DNA from: Gnetum montanum
Lineage: Eukaryota > Streptophyta > Gnetopsida > Gnetales > Gnetaceae
DNA: 60,906 nucleotides
Direction: 5' to 3'
Assembly (NCBI GenBank): GCA_015680685.1
Contig: MNCI01015768.1
Span: forward strand, 3,372-64,277
Positions 24,836 through 37,300 of this stretch are shown piece by piece (the first letter of the stretch is position 1; every line of letters starts with the position of its first letter). Under the pieces are notes generated by a model. It searched no databases and was not told the origin of the DNA. It worked only from the letters and a program-made list of their open reading frames with translations. Made by a program: the position numbers and the translations under genes.

Positions 24836-25070
24836 CTTGAAATTTTGATGCTGGATGCTGAACACTGGAATTTTTGAACTTTGAGCAATTGTCCTCCACT
24901 TTTGATTTGATTTGATGCTACTTGGATTTGTTCATGCTGAGGGTGAGCAAACCGCCTTGGGTAGGCTGGGTGTGAGCTCAATCCCTTAGCCAAATTTTTC
25001 CTTCTAAATGCTCAAAAGGACTTGAGTCATTTTCATTTTAAAGTGCTGGGCTGAAATTAGTGGTGTTTCA

Positions 25071-25075
25071 CTAAC
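25071..25075. repeat. Target site duplication of element 2, right copy
   Basis: CTAAC, identical to 6353-6357; the following bases continue element A integrase. Confidence 0.9.
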
Positions 25076-25863
25076 CATATTTCTCAATTAAGATGGAATA
25101 ACAAAGAGGAGAAGAGCCCGCTCTCTGATCAATTTCTAGATGAACTCCTCTTTATAAGAATAATAAATGAACAAATGCCTATAAAAATAAAATGGTACAA
25201 TAGCATCCTCACTTACCTTCTCACTCAGGAGATGCCACAAGATCTAGACTTTAGGAAGAAACAATAGTTTCTTCATTGGGCTAAGTACTTCATGGAAACC
25301 AATGGACATCTTTACAAGATGTGCGCTAATAGCCTAGTTCATTCGTATGTCCCTAATGTAGATTAACTACATGTGCTTTAGGATGCTCATGATGGCCCTT
25401 ACAGAGGCCACTATGCTAGGAGATGCATGGCTATAAAACTCCGGATAGCAAGATAATATTGGCCTATAATCTTTAGGGACGTCCACTAGTTTGTCTGATC
25501 TTGTGAACGTTGTCAATGAGATGGTGGGATGACTGCACAAATGGAGGATCCTCAATAGTGAATTCAACCACTAGAATCCTTTGACATATGATGCATTAAC
25601 TTCATGGGTTCCATCACACCCATGTTTAATGGAAAAAGTATATCATTGTAGCAGTTGACTACTGCACCAAATGGGCAGAAGAAATAGTTGTCATTAACTA
25701 TACATCATCCACTACTGCTAGATTTGTACAATAAAATGTTGTAAATAGGTTTGGAGCATCGCATGCACTAATTACTGACAATGGAACATATTTTATAGGT
25801 GTCACTTGTCAAAAATTTATGCAACGCTTGGGGGTTGCACATAAATTAACAACACCCTATCAT
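25076..25863 (+). pseudogene. Integrase of element A, N-terminal and core part
   Basis: This is pol sequence between the two nested elements. It holds the H2C2 zinc-binding region (GPYRGHYARR near 25398-25427, later C-x2-C) and the start of the catalytic core (ESFDI, then the ITDN-like region near 25770). It aligns with 56020-56760 of element B. Many TAG codons stand at Gln or Trp positions. It ends at the ATCAT target site of element 3. Confidence 0.7.
25859..25863. repeat. Target site duplication of element 3, left copy
   Basis: ATCAT, repeated exactly at 41601-41605. Removing one copy restores CCCTATCAT-CCCCAAGCC, matching CCCTATCACCTCCAAGCC in element B. Confidence 0.92.
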
Positions 25864-26471
25864 TGTGGCGACTGAAAATGTCGGTGGTTGGAAAACACTG
25901 AGTGGTCGGCGGGCATGACAGTTTTGACCTCGTACCCACGGGAGGGCCATGCTAGGTGTGTGTAGATATGGGGCACCCTGAACGGTCTAGTCGATCAGAC
26001 AGGGACTTAATCAGCATCTATATAGCCTTTTGCAACATATATTTTTGAAACGGGAACAAAAATGCAAAGTAATGCTTGAAAGTAAATAAAGCAGAAAAAA
26101 TAGTGCGAAATGCAATAATAAGCAGGAAACAAAGTAAAATGCAGTTAGAAAAATGTACTGCTATGAAGCTATAAGTTTGCTTTGTCAAGGTGGATATAGT
26201 TGGTTGCACAGTGTGATGGAGTGCTGAGATCCCGAGAGTAATCGGGACATGTAGAGTGAAACAGATTGTGCACTTGGGCACGAATTTAGGTGTTGACAAT
26301 GTAAGGATTCTACCAAGGTGGTAGAAATGAAGACAAAAAAAAATGTTAGCTAAAGATGCTAATTGTTTGCAGTGTCAAACAAAAAGCTTACAATGCTCAA
26401 TGTTACAATACCAGAGAGAGGAGAAGTTGAAGAATTCAAATTTTTTGAACCCCTTGAATGTTGTTCGTTGG

Positions 26472-26482
26472 GGTATTTATAG
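26472..26482 (-). promoter_or_regulatory. TATA box in 3' LTR of element 3
   Basis: CTATAAATACC on the minus strand, identical to the box in elements 2 and 4. Confidence 0.7.
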
Positions 26483-26734
26483 GACCAAGGGCACATGAAG
26501 GGGGTGGTTTGGATGCCACGTGCCTTGGGCCCATGTTGACTTGTTAGTATGGCATGTGCCATGCATGACCATTAGACTTGTATGAAAGTTGTAATTTGAG
26601 CCTGTCATGCCGTAACTATGGGCCTGCGACATCGTAATTACACCGTCAGCATTTGGAGATGTGTGCCAATGGTTCAATTAGGTGAAGTACATTGATGTCG
26701 CACAACCACCTACATGCCTTGCTGTGCTTTGTAG

Positions 26735-27170
26735 CGTAGCATGCTTGATGTAGCGTAGCACCTTGTCATGCATTCCACTACATGTGTTGCATGCTTGCTA
26801 CGCTACACTATGCTATGTAGCATAGCGACTGGCTTTAGCCGCAAAATCTTTATCGATTTGCAGACTTTGCTTCCGCGAGACTTGCAAACTTGCTGATTCC
26901 ACCCTTTGAACTACCTTCTGTCTCTTCTGCAGGATTGGTACACCTCGCTACGCCATGTAGCTCAGCATAGAGTAGTAGTAGACATGGTTTGCCGCTTCTT
27001 GACGAAAAGGAACATTCTAAGGACTTAAAGTTGGGTGAAGGGACTGCCTGTAAAGTTGTTGTCATGCAATGCTATGTTACATAGCGTAGCGTAGCATCGC
27101 ACTTCATTCTACAATCGTCTTCTAAAGCTTGCTACGCTACATAGTGAGGCATAGTGTAGCGTAGCAGACT
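26735..27170. repeat. TAGCGTAGC palindromic word cluster, 3' LTR of element 3
   Basis: Copies in both orientations, e.g. TGTAGCGTAGCAT, GCTACGCTACACTATGCTAT, TACATAGCGTAGCGTAGCAT and GCTACGCTACATAG. Opposite copies pair into hairpins. The word recurs at 33540-33660, 35580-35600 and 37660-37770 inside the element. Confidence 0.8.
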
Positions 27171-27432
27171 TCGTGACTTAGAAAACTTGCCAAACTGTTT
27201 TGTGCATCTGGAATGCTGCTGCCAACTTTGCACGTCATTTCTGAGCAGGTTGTCGGCTCGGTAGACTACTTAGGTGGGTAGGCGAGATGATCTGTAGAGC
27301 TTGTTTTCACCTAAAGTAGAAAATTTGCAAAATTGGCTGGCTTGAACTCAGAACATTCTCCTCTTGAAGAAATTTTGTGATGCTACACAAATCGCAAGGC
27401 TGGTGAAGCAAGAATGACTTCGAATTTTTTGG

Positions 27433-27507
27433 GGTGTTTCATTGGCCCCTCTTTGTCGACGTCTGGAGGATAGGCTCGATAGACGTTGATAAAGAATACG
27501 AAACACC
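27433..27507 (-). other. PPT and conserved hairpin at the 3' LTR junction, element 3
   Basis: GGTGTTTC (27433-27440) pairs with GAAACACC (27500-27507), and CTTTGTCGACGTC (27451-27463) pairs with GACGTTGATAAAG (27482-27494) with two mismatches. The purine-rich strand reads CAAAGAGGGGCCAA up to the LTR in coding orientation. Confidence 0.8.
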
Positions 27508-28631
27508 GCAGCAGGAAAAATGCTGATGTTATCACTTAGTGACTACTGAGACATTGCTTGGCTACACTTGAGAGTGTTGCATTGGTTTTGCAGAGGTTAA
27601 GGCAGAGAGTAAAGATGATGTTTAGAAAAGTCCCTCATCGAAGTGCTCATGAGGGACTCGTTCGTGTTTTCATCTTTGGCTGGCACTGTTCTTCAACCCC
27701 TTGTAGGATAGGTATTTTCTTCACAGGATGAGTTACATTACATCCATGAAAGGTTTTGAACTGCCTACAGATGCTTTCCATATGACAATTTGTGTTATGC
27801 ATGTCATGGAATTTGCACTCTGAAGTAGCTGAGCTAGTCGAGGCACTCACTTAGTGATGTTGTAGGATTTGCTACTGTAGCAAGACATGCCTGCAGGGGT
27901 AAAGGTCTTGCTGGCTGCTAGCATTGTTGAAGCTATTGGACATCATTGTTGGTGTACAATGTCTAAAGTAGGAAGGCCAACAGCGGCCTTGGCAGCGCTG
28001 GTGTGGAGGAGCTGGCCTTTGAGGCATCAAGAGTTGCTGTGGGTGCGGATGCCCTAGAATCCATGCTAAGGGCATGCATTCCCAATTTAGCTAAGGGATC
28101 AGCTATCACATAGCTAAATGTCATGCGAGCCGAGGCATTGGTAGGGGGCTAGAGAGTAACAATATTGTGGCTGGTCCACAATACTACTAGAACTCCAGGT
28201 GCGGGAACTAGCCTAGAAAATATCATCAAGGCGGTGGGCCATGGCGATGGTAGGTTCAGAGGGCCAGTATAATGCCATACGACATCTTCAGGGGGTCAGC
28301 ATGATGCCAAGGGTGGTGGCATCATATATGTCCTAGACTGCATTCTCAGTGTGTTGTGAACTGTGTTCTGGAGCTACGACATCCCACCCACACGTCAGCA
28401 TCATGCATGATTGTCTGATCCGTACTCAGCATAGATGCACGCTAGGGATGTGATGCAAACCCAGATTAAGATCTTGGTAGACCATGTGCTAGTTTAAGGT
28501 CCCAACGGACTGTACATGCTAGTTTAACATCGTAGTAGATGCTGCTCGATGCTGCTAGTTTATCGTCATTGTGGACGCTGCTTGGTGCGATTGCCAATTT
28601 ATCATCATAGCGGATGGTTGCCCGTTGTGCT
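27508..28631 (-). other. 3' non-coding region of element 3
   Basis: No supported gene between the hairpin and the integrase stop. It contains degenerate GTTTAA-GTC-TAGCGGA repeats at about 28490-28620, at the same place as in elements 2 and 4. Confidence 0.6.
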
Positions 28632-31600
28632 TCAGACGTAGTACGGCTTGAGATATGAGTGATTCACTGGGTTGGCGAACTCATTGCCATTCATGTACAT
28701 CAACTTGAAGGCTCCATTTTTGAAGGATTTAGTGACCATGTAAGGACCTTCCCAGTTGGCTGAGAATTCGCTCACATGCACACGGACGGCCTTCAGGACG
28801 AGGTCTCCCTTCTGCATTGGCCGTCAATGCGGGTCTACATAGTGCTTCTACTATTGCTTACTTTGGTAGTGCTCAATGCATCTTAGCATCTGCACGTGCT
28901 CTTCCTCCAATGAGTCGAGGTCGATTGTTCACGACTCGTTGTTCTGGGCTTTGCTCACGACATCTACGAGGATCATCCGAAGTGATGGTACCTACAACTC
29001 AAGAGGTAATACAACTTCAGATCCGTAAACAAGACTGTAAGGGGTCTTACTTGTTGCAGTTCTACACGTCGTTCTGTAGCCCCAGAGGACATAGAGGATT
29101 TTCTCGTGCCACCACCTCTTGCTGTTGTTAAGCATCTGCTTTAGCAAGTTGATGATGGACTTATTTGTAGCCTCCGCCTACCTGTTCTCTTGCAGATAAT
29201 AAGTGGAAGAAAATGATTGTTTAATGCCTAGATTGCTACAAAAGGTCCTGGTTTCTGTATTGCTGAACTATGGTCCATTTTCGGTCACAATAGTCATTGG
29301 AATCCCAAACCTTGTTATGATGTTATCAAGGATGAAATGGTAGATTTGCTGAGATGTCGTCTTCCTCAGGGGAATAGCTTCCATCCACTTGTTAAAATAC
29401 TCAGTGGTGGTGATAATGAAGCTATGCCCTGTGGAGGACTTAGGCATGATAGGCCCTATGAGGTCTAATCCCCATCATTGGAAGGGCCACGTGATTTACG
29501 TTGGGTGTAGGTCTGTAGGCAAGACGTGTATGAGATTCACATATCTCTGGCACGTGTCGCATGTCTTGACTTTCGATAGGCAGTAAGATTCCATGTGGGG
29601 CCAGTAGTACCCTAGGCATCTGATTTTGGTAGCCATAGATTTGGGTGCTATGTGTCCACTGCACAGCCCCTCATGTACTTCATTAACTACCTTTTGCGCT
29701 TGCTCACCACCCATGCATGCTAGCAATATCCCATTGTAGGAGTGTTGGCATAGGGCATCATTTCCCATGAGCACGTATTGCCGAGCACACTTATGAATTG
29801 CATCTTTCTAGGCATATGTCAATCCACCTGGGGGTTCACTGTGCTGTAGATAAGTTTTAATGTTGGCATACCACTCCTGGGTATCTGTAGCACTGACAAT
29901 ACCACATGTTCCACCTGAGTGATAGGCTCTACGCATTCTATAATCAAGGTTGGCAGCTTTTCCACGGAATGTGATGGAATGTTTAATGCAAGGGTAGCTA
30001 AGGCGTCTGCCACGGTGTTTTCGTTACATGGCACATGTTGCATGTCTATGGTTGCAAATTGCTTAAGCAGGATCTTTACTAGGTCATAGTAGGGTTTCAG
30101 GTACATAGCTTTGCAAGTGTAGACCTCGGTGATTTGATTCATGACTAGTTGTAAATCTCCCCAAATGGCCAGGTGTTGTATGCACAACACTCAGGCAATT
30201 AAGAAGCCTCTGAGTAGCCTCTCGTATTCTGCCATGTTTTTGGTGCAAGGGAATGCAAATCGATAAGCGGATGGATGCATTTCCCCTGAGGGAACATGAT
30301 TATGGCAGTGACACTACCCCCTCGCGTGGTTGAGGCACCGTCAAAATCTAATGTGGCTTCGAAATGCCACGGGACAATGTTGACATTGCTAACGTATTCG
30401 TTCGAGAATTCGGAGCCTATAGTTGCCTAGTCATTAACTGGTGAGGCCGTGAGTTGGGTCGCTATGGCTTGACCCTTTGTCAATGATTGACTTACATAGC
30501 GTAAATTGAACTCTGCAGTTAGTGCCTTCCATTGGGCTATTGTACTGCTTTTGTATAAGTTGTTAGTGATATCCTGGAGTATATTGCTTTTGCAAATGAT
30601 GTTTGCTGTACTACAAAATAGGTAATGCCACCATATTTTTAGTGTGAACACTAAGGCTAGGCAATTCCTCTCCACTTCCTTGTATTTCACCTCATGCACT
30701 ATTAGCGCATAACTTAGATAATACATTGGTATCTCAGAACCATTGTCTCATTTCTGACATAGTAGTGCCACGACAGATGTGTCGGAGGTGGTGAGGTAGA
30801 TAAAGAAGGGTTTATCCCTTTGTGGCGGATGCATAGTCGAGAGGTGTGAGAGTTCCTTCTTCAGGTCGTCGAAGGCTTGTTGACACTAGGTTGTCCATTC
30901 GAAGTTAACCCCCTTCTTTAGAAGATGTTGCATGGGGTGTAACTTGTCGATCAACCTTGCTATAAACCTTCAAATGAATTTCACTCTACCTTACAAACCA
31001 TGTAACTCCTTAAGGTTTTTGAGAGGTGCTAGGTTGACGATGGCCTTGACTTTGTTAGGGTCCACCCATATTCCGGCCTTCGATACTATGAACCCTAACA
31101 TACATACAGTTTTCACCTTGAAGACGCACTTCTTAGGATTGAGGCGTAAGTCGTGCATTTGGCAGCATTTGAGGACTACCGTTAGGTCGCATGGGTGATT
31201 AGCTACCTCCTTGGACTTGACTGCTATATCATCCACGTAGTTGTTTAATGTTTCTAGGATGTAGTCACTGAAAATGTAAGTCATGGCTCGCTAGTAGGTT
31301 GCTCCAGCATTCTTGAGCCCAAAGGTCATCATGGTATAACAAAAGGTCCCCCATGGGGTGATGAAGGTTGTTGACAACTAGTGCTCTGGGTTAATGTAGA
31401 TTTGGTTATATCTAGAGAAAAAATCCATCAAGGATAGCAAAGCATGGCCAACCGTGGTGTTGATGAGCTGATCAATGTTGGAAGTGGAAAGTTGTCCTTG
31501 ATCATTTCCTTGTTCAAGTCTCGGAAGTCTATACAGATTCGTATTCCTCTCGTTTTCTTTGAAACCACAACAATGTTGGACACCCACTCTGAATAGTGAA

Positions 31601-32101
31601 CCACACAGATGAAACTTACCTGGTATAGCTTGGTGAATTCATCCCTCACGACTAGTGCAATTTCTGGCTTAACTTTGCAAGCCTTCTACTTGACTGCCTT
31701 CATGTGTGGGTCTAGGACGATGTTATGTTGAATCAGCCATGGATCCAGACCCAACATGTCATTGTATAACCATGCAAAGACATCGATGTTGTCTTGCAGA
31801 ATCTTAGCTATGCTTTTGTGCATTTGTGTGTCTAGGAGGGTGCTGAGTCTTAGTGTTTTCACCTTCCCCTTTGACGTGGTCATAGGTGTCTCGACGAGAG
31901 GATCCTTAGTTACATCCCTGGCCTCTAAGTCTAGGGCTTGGACCAGATACTTGGGACAATCCAAGGATGCTTCTAAGGCTGCTATAGTGCTAGTTGTGGG
32001 TGACCCCTAGTCAATCATGTCAGGGTTCAACTGTCTCGCGAGCTTGCCTTGTGGCCCTGCTAACATTAAAGGCATGGAAAGGTCACGATGGATTCCCATC
32101 T
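28632..32101 (-). pseudogene. RT-RNase H-aRNase H-integrase exon of element 3
   Basis: Starts at the predicted acceptor; the first Met codon is at 32099. RT: the NIVVVSKKTRGIRICIDFRDLN block near 31590-31520 and intact YVDDIAVKSKE near 31240. First RNase H: SYALIVHEVKYKEVE near 30720-30680. Archaeal-type RNase H: about 30330-29950, with WGDLQLVMNQ and the conserved DALATLALN near 30005. INT: H2C2 region HEGLCSGHIAPKSMATKIR near 29670, and the SANWEGPYMVTK module with a stop at 28632. At least three frameshifts separate the pieces (31649, 31284, 30190 and 29774 start points are not in one frame). Confidence 0.82.
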
Positions 32102-32224
32102 CTTGCTCGACCTACCATCATAAGGTGAAAGCTTGGTTAAGAGGCATCTGTCGGCAGAGATTGTGTGTAACAAAAATTTGTAAAGCAGCGATGAGATGCA
32201 ACTTGCGAAGTGTGATGATGTAAA

Positions 32225-32710
32225 GGTTGCGATTTTGCTAGTTTAAGGTCATGGCAGACTGCCAAGGCACAAGAGTGTAGAACTGCTAAAGGTGTAAAAC
32301 TGCTGATGTAAAGTGTGCAGCTGTGTGACTGTTGATATGCAAATGCCCAAAATGCTTGTTTAATGTCATTTCGGATTGCCAAATTGTAACATGCAAAATC
32401 TTAATATGCAAAATAATAGTATGCAAAACAGGAAATTGCGAGTATGAGAAGAACCAAATTGTTAATGTGAAAATACGAACTACAGACATAAAAACACAAC
32501 CACTAGAAATTGCGACGTTGCCAATGTGGAAGAAGATATGAAAACCACCCATGTAAGCACGTGGTGTTGTTAGTTTAATGTCATTGTGGACCGCTAGGGG
32601 TGCAACTATGCTAGGGTTGCTTAATTTGAGGTCTTTTCGAATCGGTTGTATTGCGATTGCCAGGATTACTAGTTTAAGGTCTTTTCAGACCCTTAATCAA
32701 AAACAAATAT
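32225..32710. repeat. GTTTAA-GTC-T-GCGGAC repeats at the acceptor side of the element 3 intron
   Basis: Units include CTAGTTTAAGGTCATGGCAG near 32238, TGTTTAATGTCATTTCGGA near 32357, TTAGTTTAATGTCATTGTGG near 32569 and CTAGTTTAAGGTCTTTTCAG near 32669. Confidence 0.65.
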
Positions 32711-32872
32711 ATTTTTTTTTATTTTCAGGAAGGCAAGTAGCTGGCTTGAAGCATGTGAAGGCTTTAATGTTAATAGTGCTACGATGTCGTGGTGAGCATG
32801 CTATGCTGTACGGTGTGCTCTGCATTAATTGAAGAGAGAGAGAGGCAAGTTTCCCCATCTTGCCATTACGAC

Positions 32873-32881
32873 CATAAATAG
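32873..32881 (+). promoter_or_regulatory. Candidate promoter of the element 3 antisense gene
   Basis: CATAAATAG followed by GGGG on the plus strand lies about 150 bases upstream of the first ATG (33032) of the antisense gene. It is the only good plus-strand TATA box I see there, so the antisense gene may have its own promoter. Confidence 0.45.
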
Positions 32882-33539
32882 GGGTTAAACCCTGGAAATT
32901 TTTCCATTTTCACCGTAAGAGCGTAGAGCCCACATCGGAGCATAAGGTGATTTCGGAGCATGAAGAAATTATGTTAATCGACTAGTAAGGTGAGTTTTTA
33001 CAGTGAAAGGTGTAAATATGCAAGTAGGAAAATGGCTCCTAAGACTCATCTGGCACTTGCAAGGGTTGAGGAGGCGAAGAACACCCTGGGGCATGTGCCA
33101 CAAGCACACGTTGCAGCGCAAAAGAGCACACCCTTGACCTAGTAGGTTACTATGTCTTCTTCACTTTTTTGTTTTGCACTTTTTGTTGTTCTCTGCTCTT
33201 GTTTTGCGTCCTATTTGTTTTGTGTCCATTCTTGGCTACTTGTGTTTTCTGTGGTCATGTCATTTTAGCCATTGCATCACGGCTATCGCTGTTTCGATCG
33301 TGAAAGATGCATAAACGTTACCTCATGGTTGGATGCAAGGCCGCTGAAACCACCACCACTGCGGTTGCCATAACCGTGGGGTTGGGGAAGTTTGAGTTGC
33401 TTAACCCTAGCATGCTATGATGTAAAATCCTTGGGAGGGCTAGGCCATGTGTGATGCGGNTCAAAATGATCAGCCTGGGCCTTAGCCCCACCCTACATGA
33501 CACAATCAGCAAATGTTAGCATCATACTTAAAGGCATTA

Positions 33540-33665
33540 CACATGCAACGTAGCAACGTCTAGCAGTCCACGTATATAGCGTAGCATAACCCTACGTCCG
33601 TACATAGCGTAGTAATGGCATGAAAGCCTAGTGTAGCAAGAACATGCAAATAAGCCTAGCATAGC
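33540..33665. repeat. TAGCGTAGC words in the 5' part of the element 3 antisense gene
   Basis: ATAGCGTAGCATAACCCTAC, ACATAGCGTAG, CTAGTGTAGC and CTAGCATAGC: the LTR word of this element plus deaminated forms. It parallels the AGCGTGACC cluster in the same part of the element 2 antisense gene. Confidence 0.7.
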
Positions 33666-34033
33666 AACAAAACAATTGAAAATATGCTCTAATAAAACAC
33701 GTGTTGCGTTGCCGCATCACACATNCACTCAACAGGGTTAATGTGTTTAGCCTATATCTAGGATATGCCTGAATACAGCTACTACCACTAGTACAACACA
33801 TTGTTCCTCACATGTTACATGGCGACGTGATTTCAGAATCCACAGGGAATTGTCTATTGTGCTGGCGGGTGAGTTTTGTAGCCTTGCTTCATTGTTGTTG
33901 TGCAATGTTGGCCATATTTGCTGAATTCTAATAGTATGTGTTCATCACCAGGTTCTTTATCAATGATGATGGGGTTCATGATCAATCAGGTTTGCTGGCT
34001 ACAACATAGCTGGCCCTATAGGAGTTCTCTTTT

Positions 34034-34301
34034 GCTAAGAACCTGCAGGTGGGTGTGATCGGTCAATGCAGGGGAGAATACCATACCAACCCAAGCACAT
34101 TTTATGTTCCCTACAATCAGTGTAAGGAGGAGGGTTGGATGGATAAGGAGTGGATAGAACCCTTCATGCTAAGAACCTGCGAGTGGGTGTGATCGGTTAA
34201 TGCGGGGGAGAATACCATACCTACCTAAGCACTTTTTATGTTTCCTACAATCAGTGTAAGGAGAAGGGTTGGCTGGATAAGGAGTGGGTAGAACCCTTCA
34301 A
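34034..34301 (+). repeat. 134-bp tandem duplication inside the antisense gene
   Basis: Unit 1 (34034-34167) and unit 2 (34168-34301) both begin GCTAAGAACCTGC and end at AACCCTTCA. They have diverged at a number of sites. As 134 is not a multiple of three, the duplication shifts the frame. Confidence 0.85.
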
Positions 34302-37300
34302 GTTGGTCATGGTTGAAGAAGCTATGGTTGAACTCCCGCTGTTCCCGTTACCATATAGACCCGGTGGGTCAAACAGTAAGTGTCATGTGCTCAAGTGTTT
34401 TTTTTTTGCAATCCTTGTATTTCTTGCATCATTATGCTAAGCGTGTTTTGTGAAAATTGTTGTAGGGGAAAAGAAGCCCCAGGAGGTGATGGTAATAACT
34501 GCCAAGTCATAAGGGGAAAAAATCTACTTCAAATACGACGAAGTAGCAGCGAGCCAGTGCTGGTTAGACTAGAGGGCCCCGAACTCCTTGGTCAAGAACG
34601 TCCAAAAGGTGAGCCTTATGGATCTAGTTGTGGCCCCGAATCCAAGCGTTCCAGCCACTGATATGCTTTCCTTGTTCAACTCCTTTTCTAAGAGGATGGG
34701 CCATTTTTGCATGTGTGTACGAGATGTGCGGGTGGTCATTGAAATCAATGACTAGGTCTTTATGGACCTGTTTGGTGTTCCTATCGACGATGTCCCCATA
34801 GGATCGAAGCGCAAGTAGGAGTTGACCCTTCTGAAGAAGGATATCAAGGAGTGGTTAGGGCTCATTAAGGAGTGAAAAGGGCTCCCCATGAATAAGCTTA
34901 AGGATGGCCCTGCCATGGAGATTTACCCAATCTTTCGTGCTCGCGCATTCCCCCAGCTGCTTACCCAAGGAAAGGTCCTAGGGTTTGAGTAGGCCTGGAT
35001 AATGTAGGAGGTTATGGAAGAAGGGGCCCGTTACAACTGGGCCAGCTTCCTATGTAAGGGCTTGTAGGCTGAGATTTTGGGACTCCGTGAAAAGATGGAG
35101 TCTTGCTCCAACATACACTATGCCTTTTACATAGGCTGTTTAAAGCATTTCATGAAGTTTCTAGTGGTTCAAGAGGATGGAGTCTAGGCCATGCGAAATT
35201 GCAACTAGGTTTCCAAGCCATGGATTTGCCAGATCCTCTAGACCACACGAGCCCAATATCCCCCAAAAATAATCGAGAAGTTGTTGTCTGTAATGACCAA
35301 GGATCAGGTGGCTCACAGCGTTCGTGGCCCGAACAACGTAGGAGAGACGTCCCTTGCTATAGCCGGTAGTGTGATGCGGGGGGAACGTCTCATAGTTGAG
35401 ACTGTGCCCAAGAAGTTGCGAAGGAAGAGACCTCCCCCAGTCAGGGAAACCTTTCACGTGAAGGAAGAGGAGGGACAAAGACTACGGCTTAAGTTGTAGA
35501 GGATGCAACCCCCCATTGGTAAATGCTTTCGTGTAGTGCTTACTTTGCTATTGTTTGCTATGCTATGCTGTGCTAGGAGGTGTAGCGTAGCGTAGCATAT
35601 GGTTTGAGCTAATTTGTTTTGGACCGATGCAAACATGCTTCTCTACTATCAAAGGAAGAAGAAGAAGAAGAAGAAGGCGATGAAGAAGTGTTGGCCCTTA
35701 AGATGAGGGCGACGAATGATGATACGAAGGCCCCAGTTTCAGAGGAAAGGGCTCTGGTCAAAAATAATGGAGCTCCTGTTTCTAGGGCAGGGACTCTTGT
35801 CATTAGGGAGCCCCCTATCAATGAAGAGGCTCCTCCCTTGAATAAAAAATATGCTCGTCTCTTGAAAGGAAAGGCACCAGCGCATGAGGAAGAGGCTCGT
35901 ATGGACTTGGCAAGGCCCTCCACCAAGGCTACCGCCATCATCTTGCATCAACAAGAAAAAAGATCGTAGCTAGATGCTGGTGAGTTCAGTGATACATCTA
36001 CCTTATTGTAATCCATTTTGGCCATTTCTGATATGCTTAGTCATGTAATAGGTGCTACTGCTGATGCCATAGGACCCCCTCCGATCCGTGTGGAGTCATG
36101 GGCTGAGATCCCTGACAAGTTTGGGTTTGTGTAGGGACTTGTCGACAACATGATCAAACACCTTCAGCAGGTGGACCCTGACGTGGGTAAGTAGTAGTAT
36201 TAAATGCTCCTATTTTGTTATGCTAAAAACTTTTGAATTTGCTGATTTTGCTATTCTAACACGATTACTACACTCTTCGTGTCGAGGTAGCCTCTCGGCC
36301 CAAATGGGACCCGACACAACCTATGAAAGTTGGCACCCTGTCTACACTCTCACCTGATGTGATCGAGGTACCTCGTTGCACATTCGATGAGGGTTACAAG
36401 TGTGTCTTGCACTTGGCATGCTCTCTGTGGGAGTATAAGCGCATCAACGAGGACCTGTGGAAATGGGTCCAAAGGGTTGAGTAGAGAGAGGTCGAACTAG
36501 TTGCTGAGGTGAAGGATCTCAGGTTGAGGAACGAGTTCCTCATAACCGGTAACCCTGATGCTGAGGACTGGTGCAAGGCTATAGACAACTACGCCAGATT
36601 TTGGACTATCGTACGTCAAAATATTGAATCCACTCGTGAGATAATCGAACAAAAAATGCAGATGGACTTGCTAACCCAGAAATCTCAAGACATGAAAGAT
36701 ATTAGCACCAAGGTTTTCAAATGAGGGCGAACCCAGAGAAACCACAAACACGTGTACAAGCTAGAGAATGACACCCATCGAAAACTATACAAAGATGCTG
36801 CTATGGAGGCATTCACCTATGAAGCATTCATGAATGCCATCGATGCTTCTGAGGCCTATGCTAAGTTCAAAGAGTAGGTAAAGGTTATGGGCTCTCCTAA
36901 CTTGAAAGTGGACCTTCCTATAGGAGAGACTGCAACCGCCTCCCTTTCCCAGAGACCTCTAAGATGGATGACCATGGAAAGGGAGAGAGCCACTACTGCG
37001 AATGCTGAACCTAGCAACATGCGTTGGATGAACATCACGACAGAGGAGGTCTGGCATTGCCTTAGGCTCGTTCTAGACTAGATATCCTTTGAGACCGATG
37101 CAGGCCCCTTTCAAGTTAGTCGCTTTACTATGTAGATGCTCATGATATGTTATAGTTTGGGTTTGTTGCCCTAACTGATTACTTCATTCCTATGATGCAA
37201 GCTCCAGATGAGGGTGCAAGGCCCATAGAGGGAGGGAATGAATAACCGGTAGAAGGCAACGCAAGGGAGGATGATGCACAAGTAGATGAAGCAAAGGTAA

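Larger units (their letters stand above)
6358..25070 (-). mobile_element. Tat/Ogre-like LTR retrotransposon, element 2
   Basis: An 18.7-kb element inserted in the pol gene of A, coding on the minus strand. In coding order: 5' LTR 25070-23461, PBS about 23455-23436, repeat-rich leader, gag-PR 23079-19442, predicted intron 19441-13092 containing an antisense gene, RT-RH-aRH-INT 13091-9587, 3' region with repeats, PPT about 7996-7978, 3' LTR 7977-6358. Large size, a second RNase H after the first, and an intron between PR and RT are features of the Ogre branch of Tat. It is no longer coding because of many stops and a few frameshifts. Confidence 0.88.
23461..25070 (-). repeat. 5' LTR of element 2
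   Basis: A 1610-bp partner of 6358-7977. Its first bases are TATATTGACC, a mutated form of TGTACTAACC, and it ends GGTGTTTCA. The two LTRs differ at roughly one base in ten in the stretch I compared (7501-7625 against 24571-24690), so the insertion is old. Confidence 0.9.
25864..27441 (-). repeat. 3' LTR of element 3
   Basis: A 1578-bp LTR starting TGTGGCGACTG and ending GGGGTGTTTCA on the plus strand. It contains the TATA box and clusters of TAGCGTAGC/GCTACGCTA words at about 26735-27170. Confidence 0.92.
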
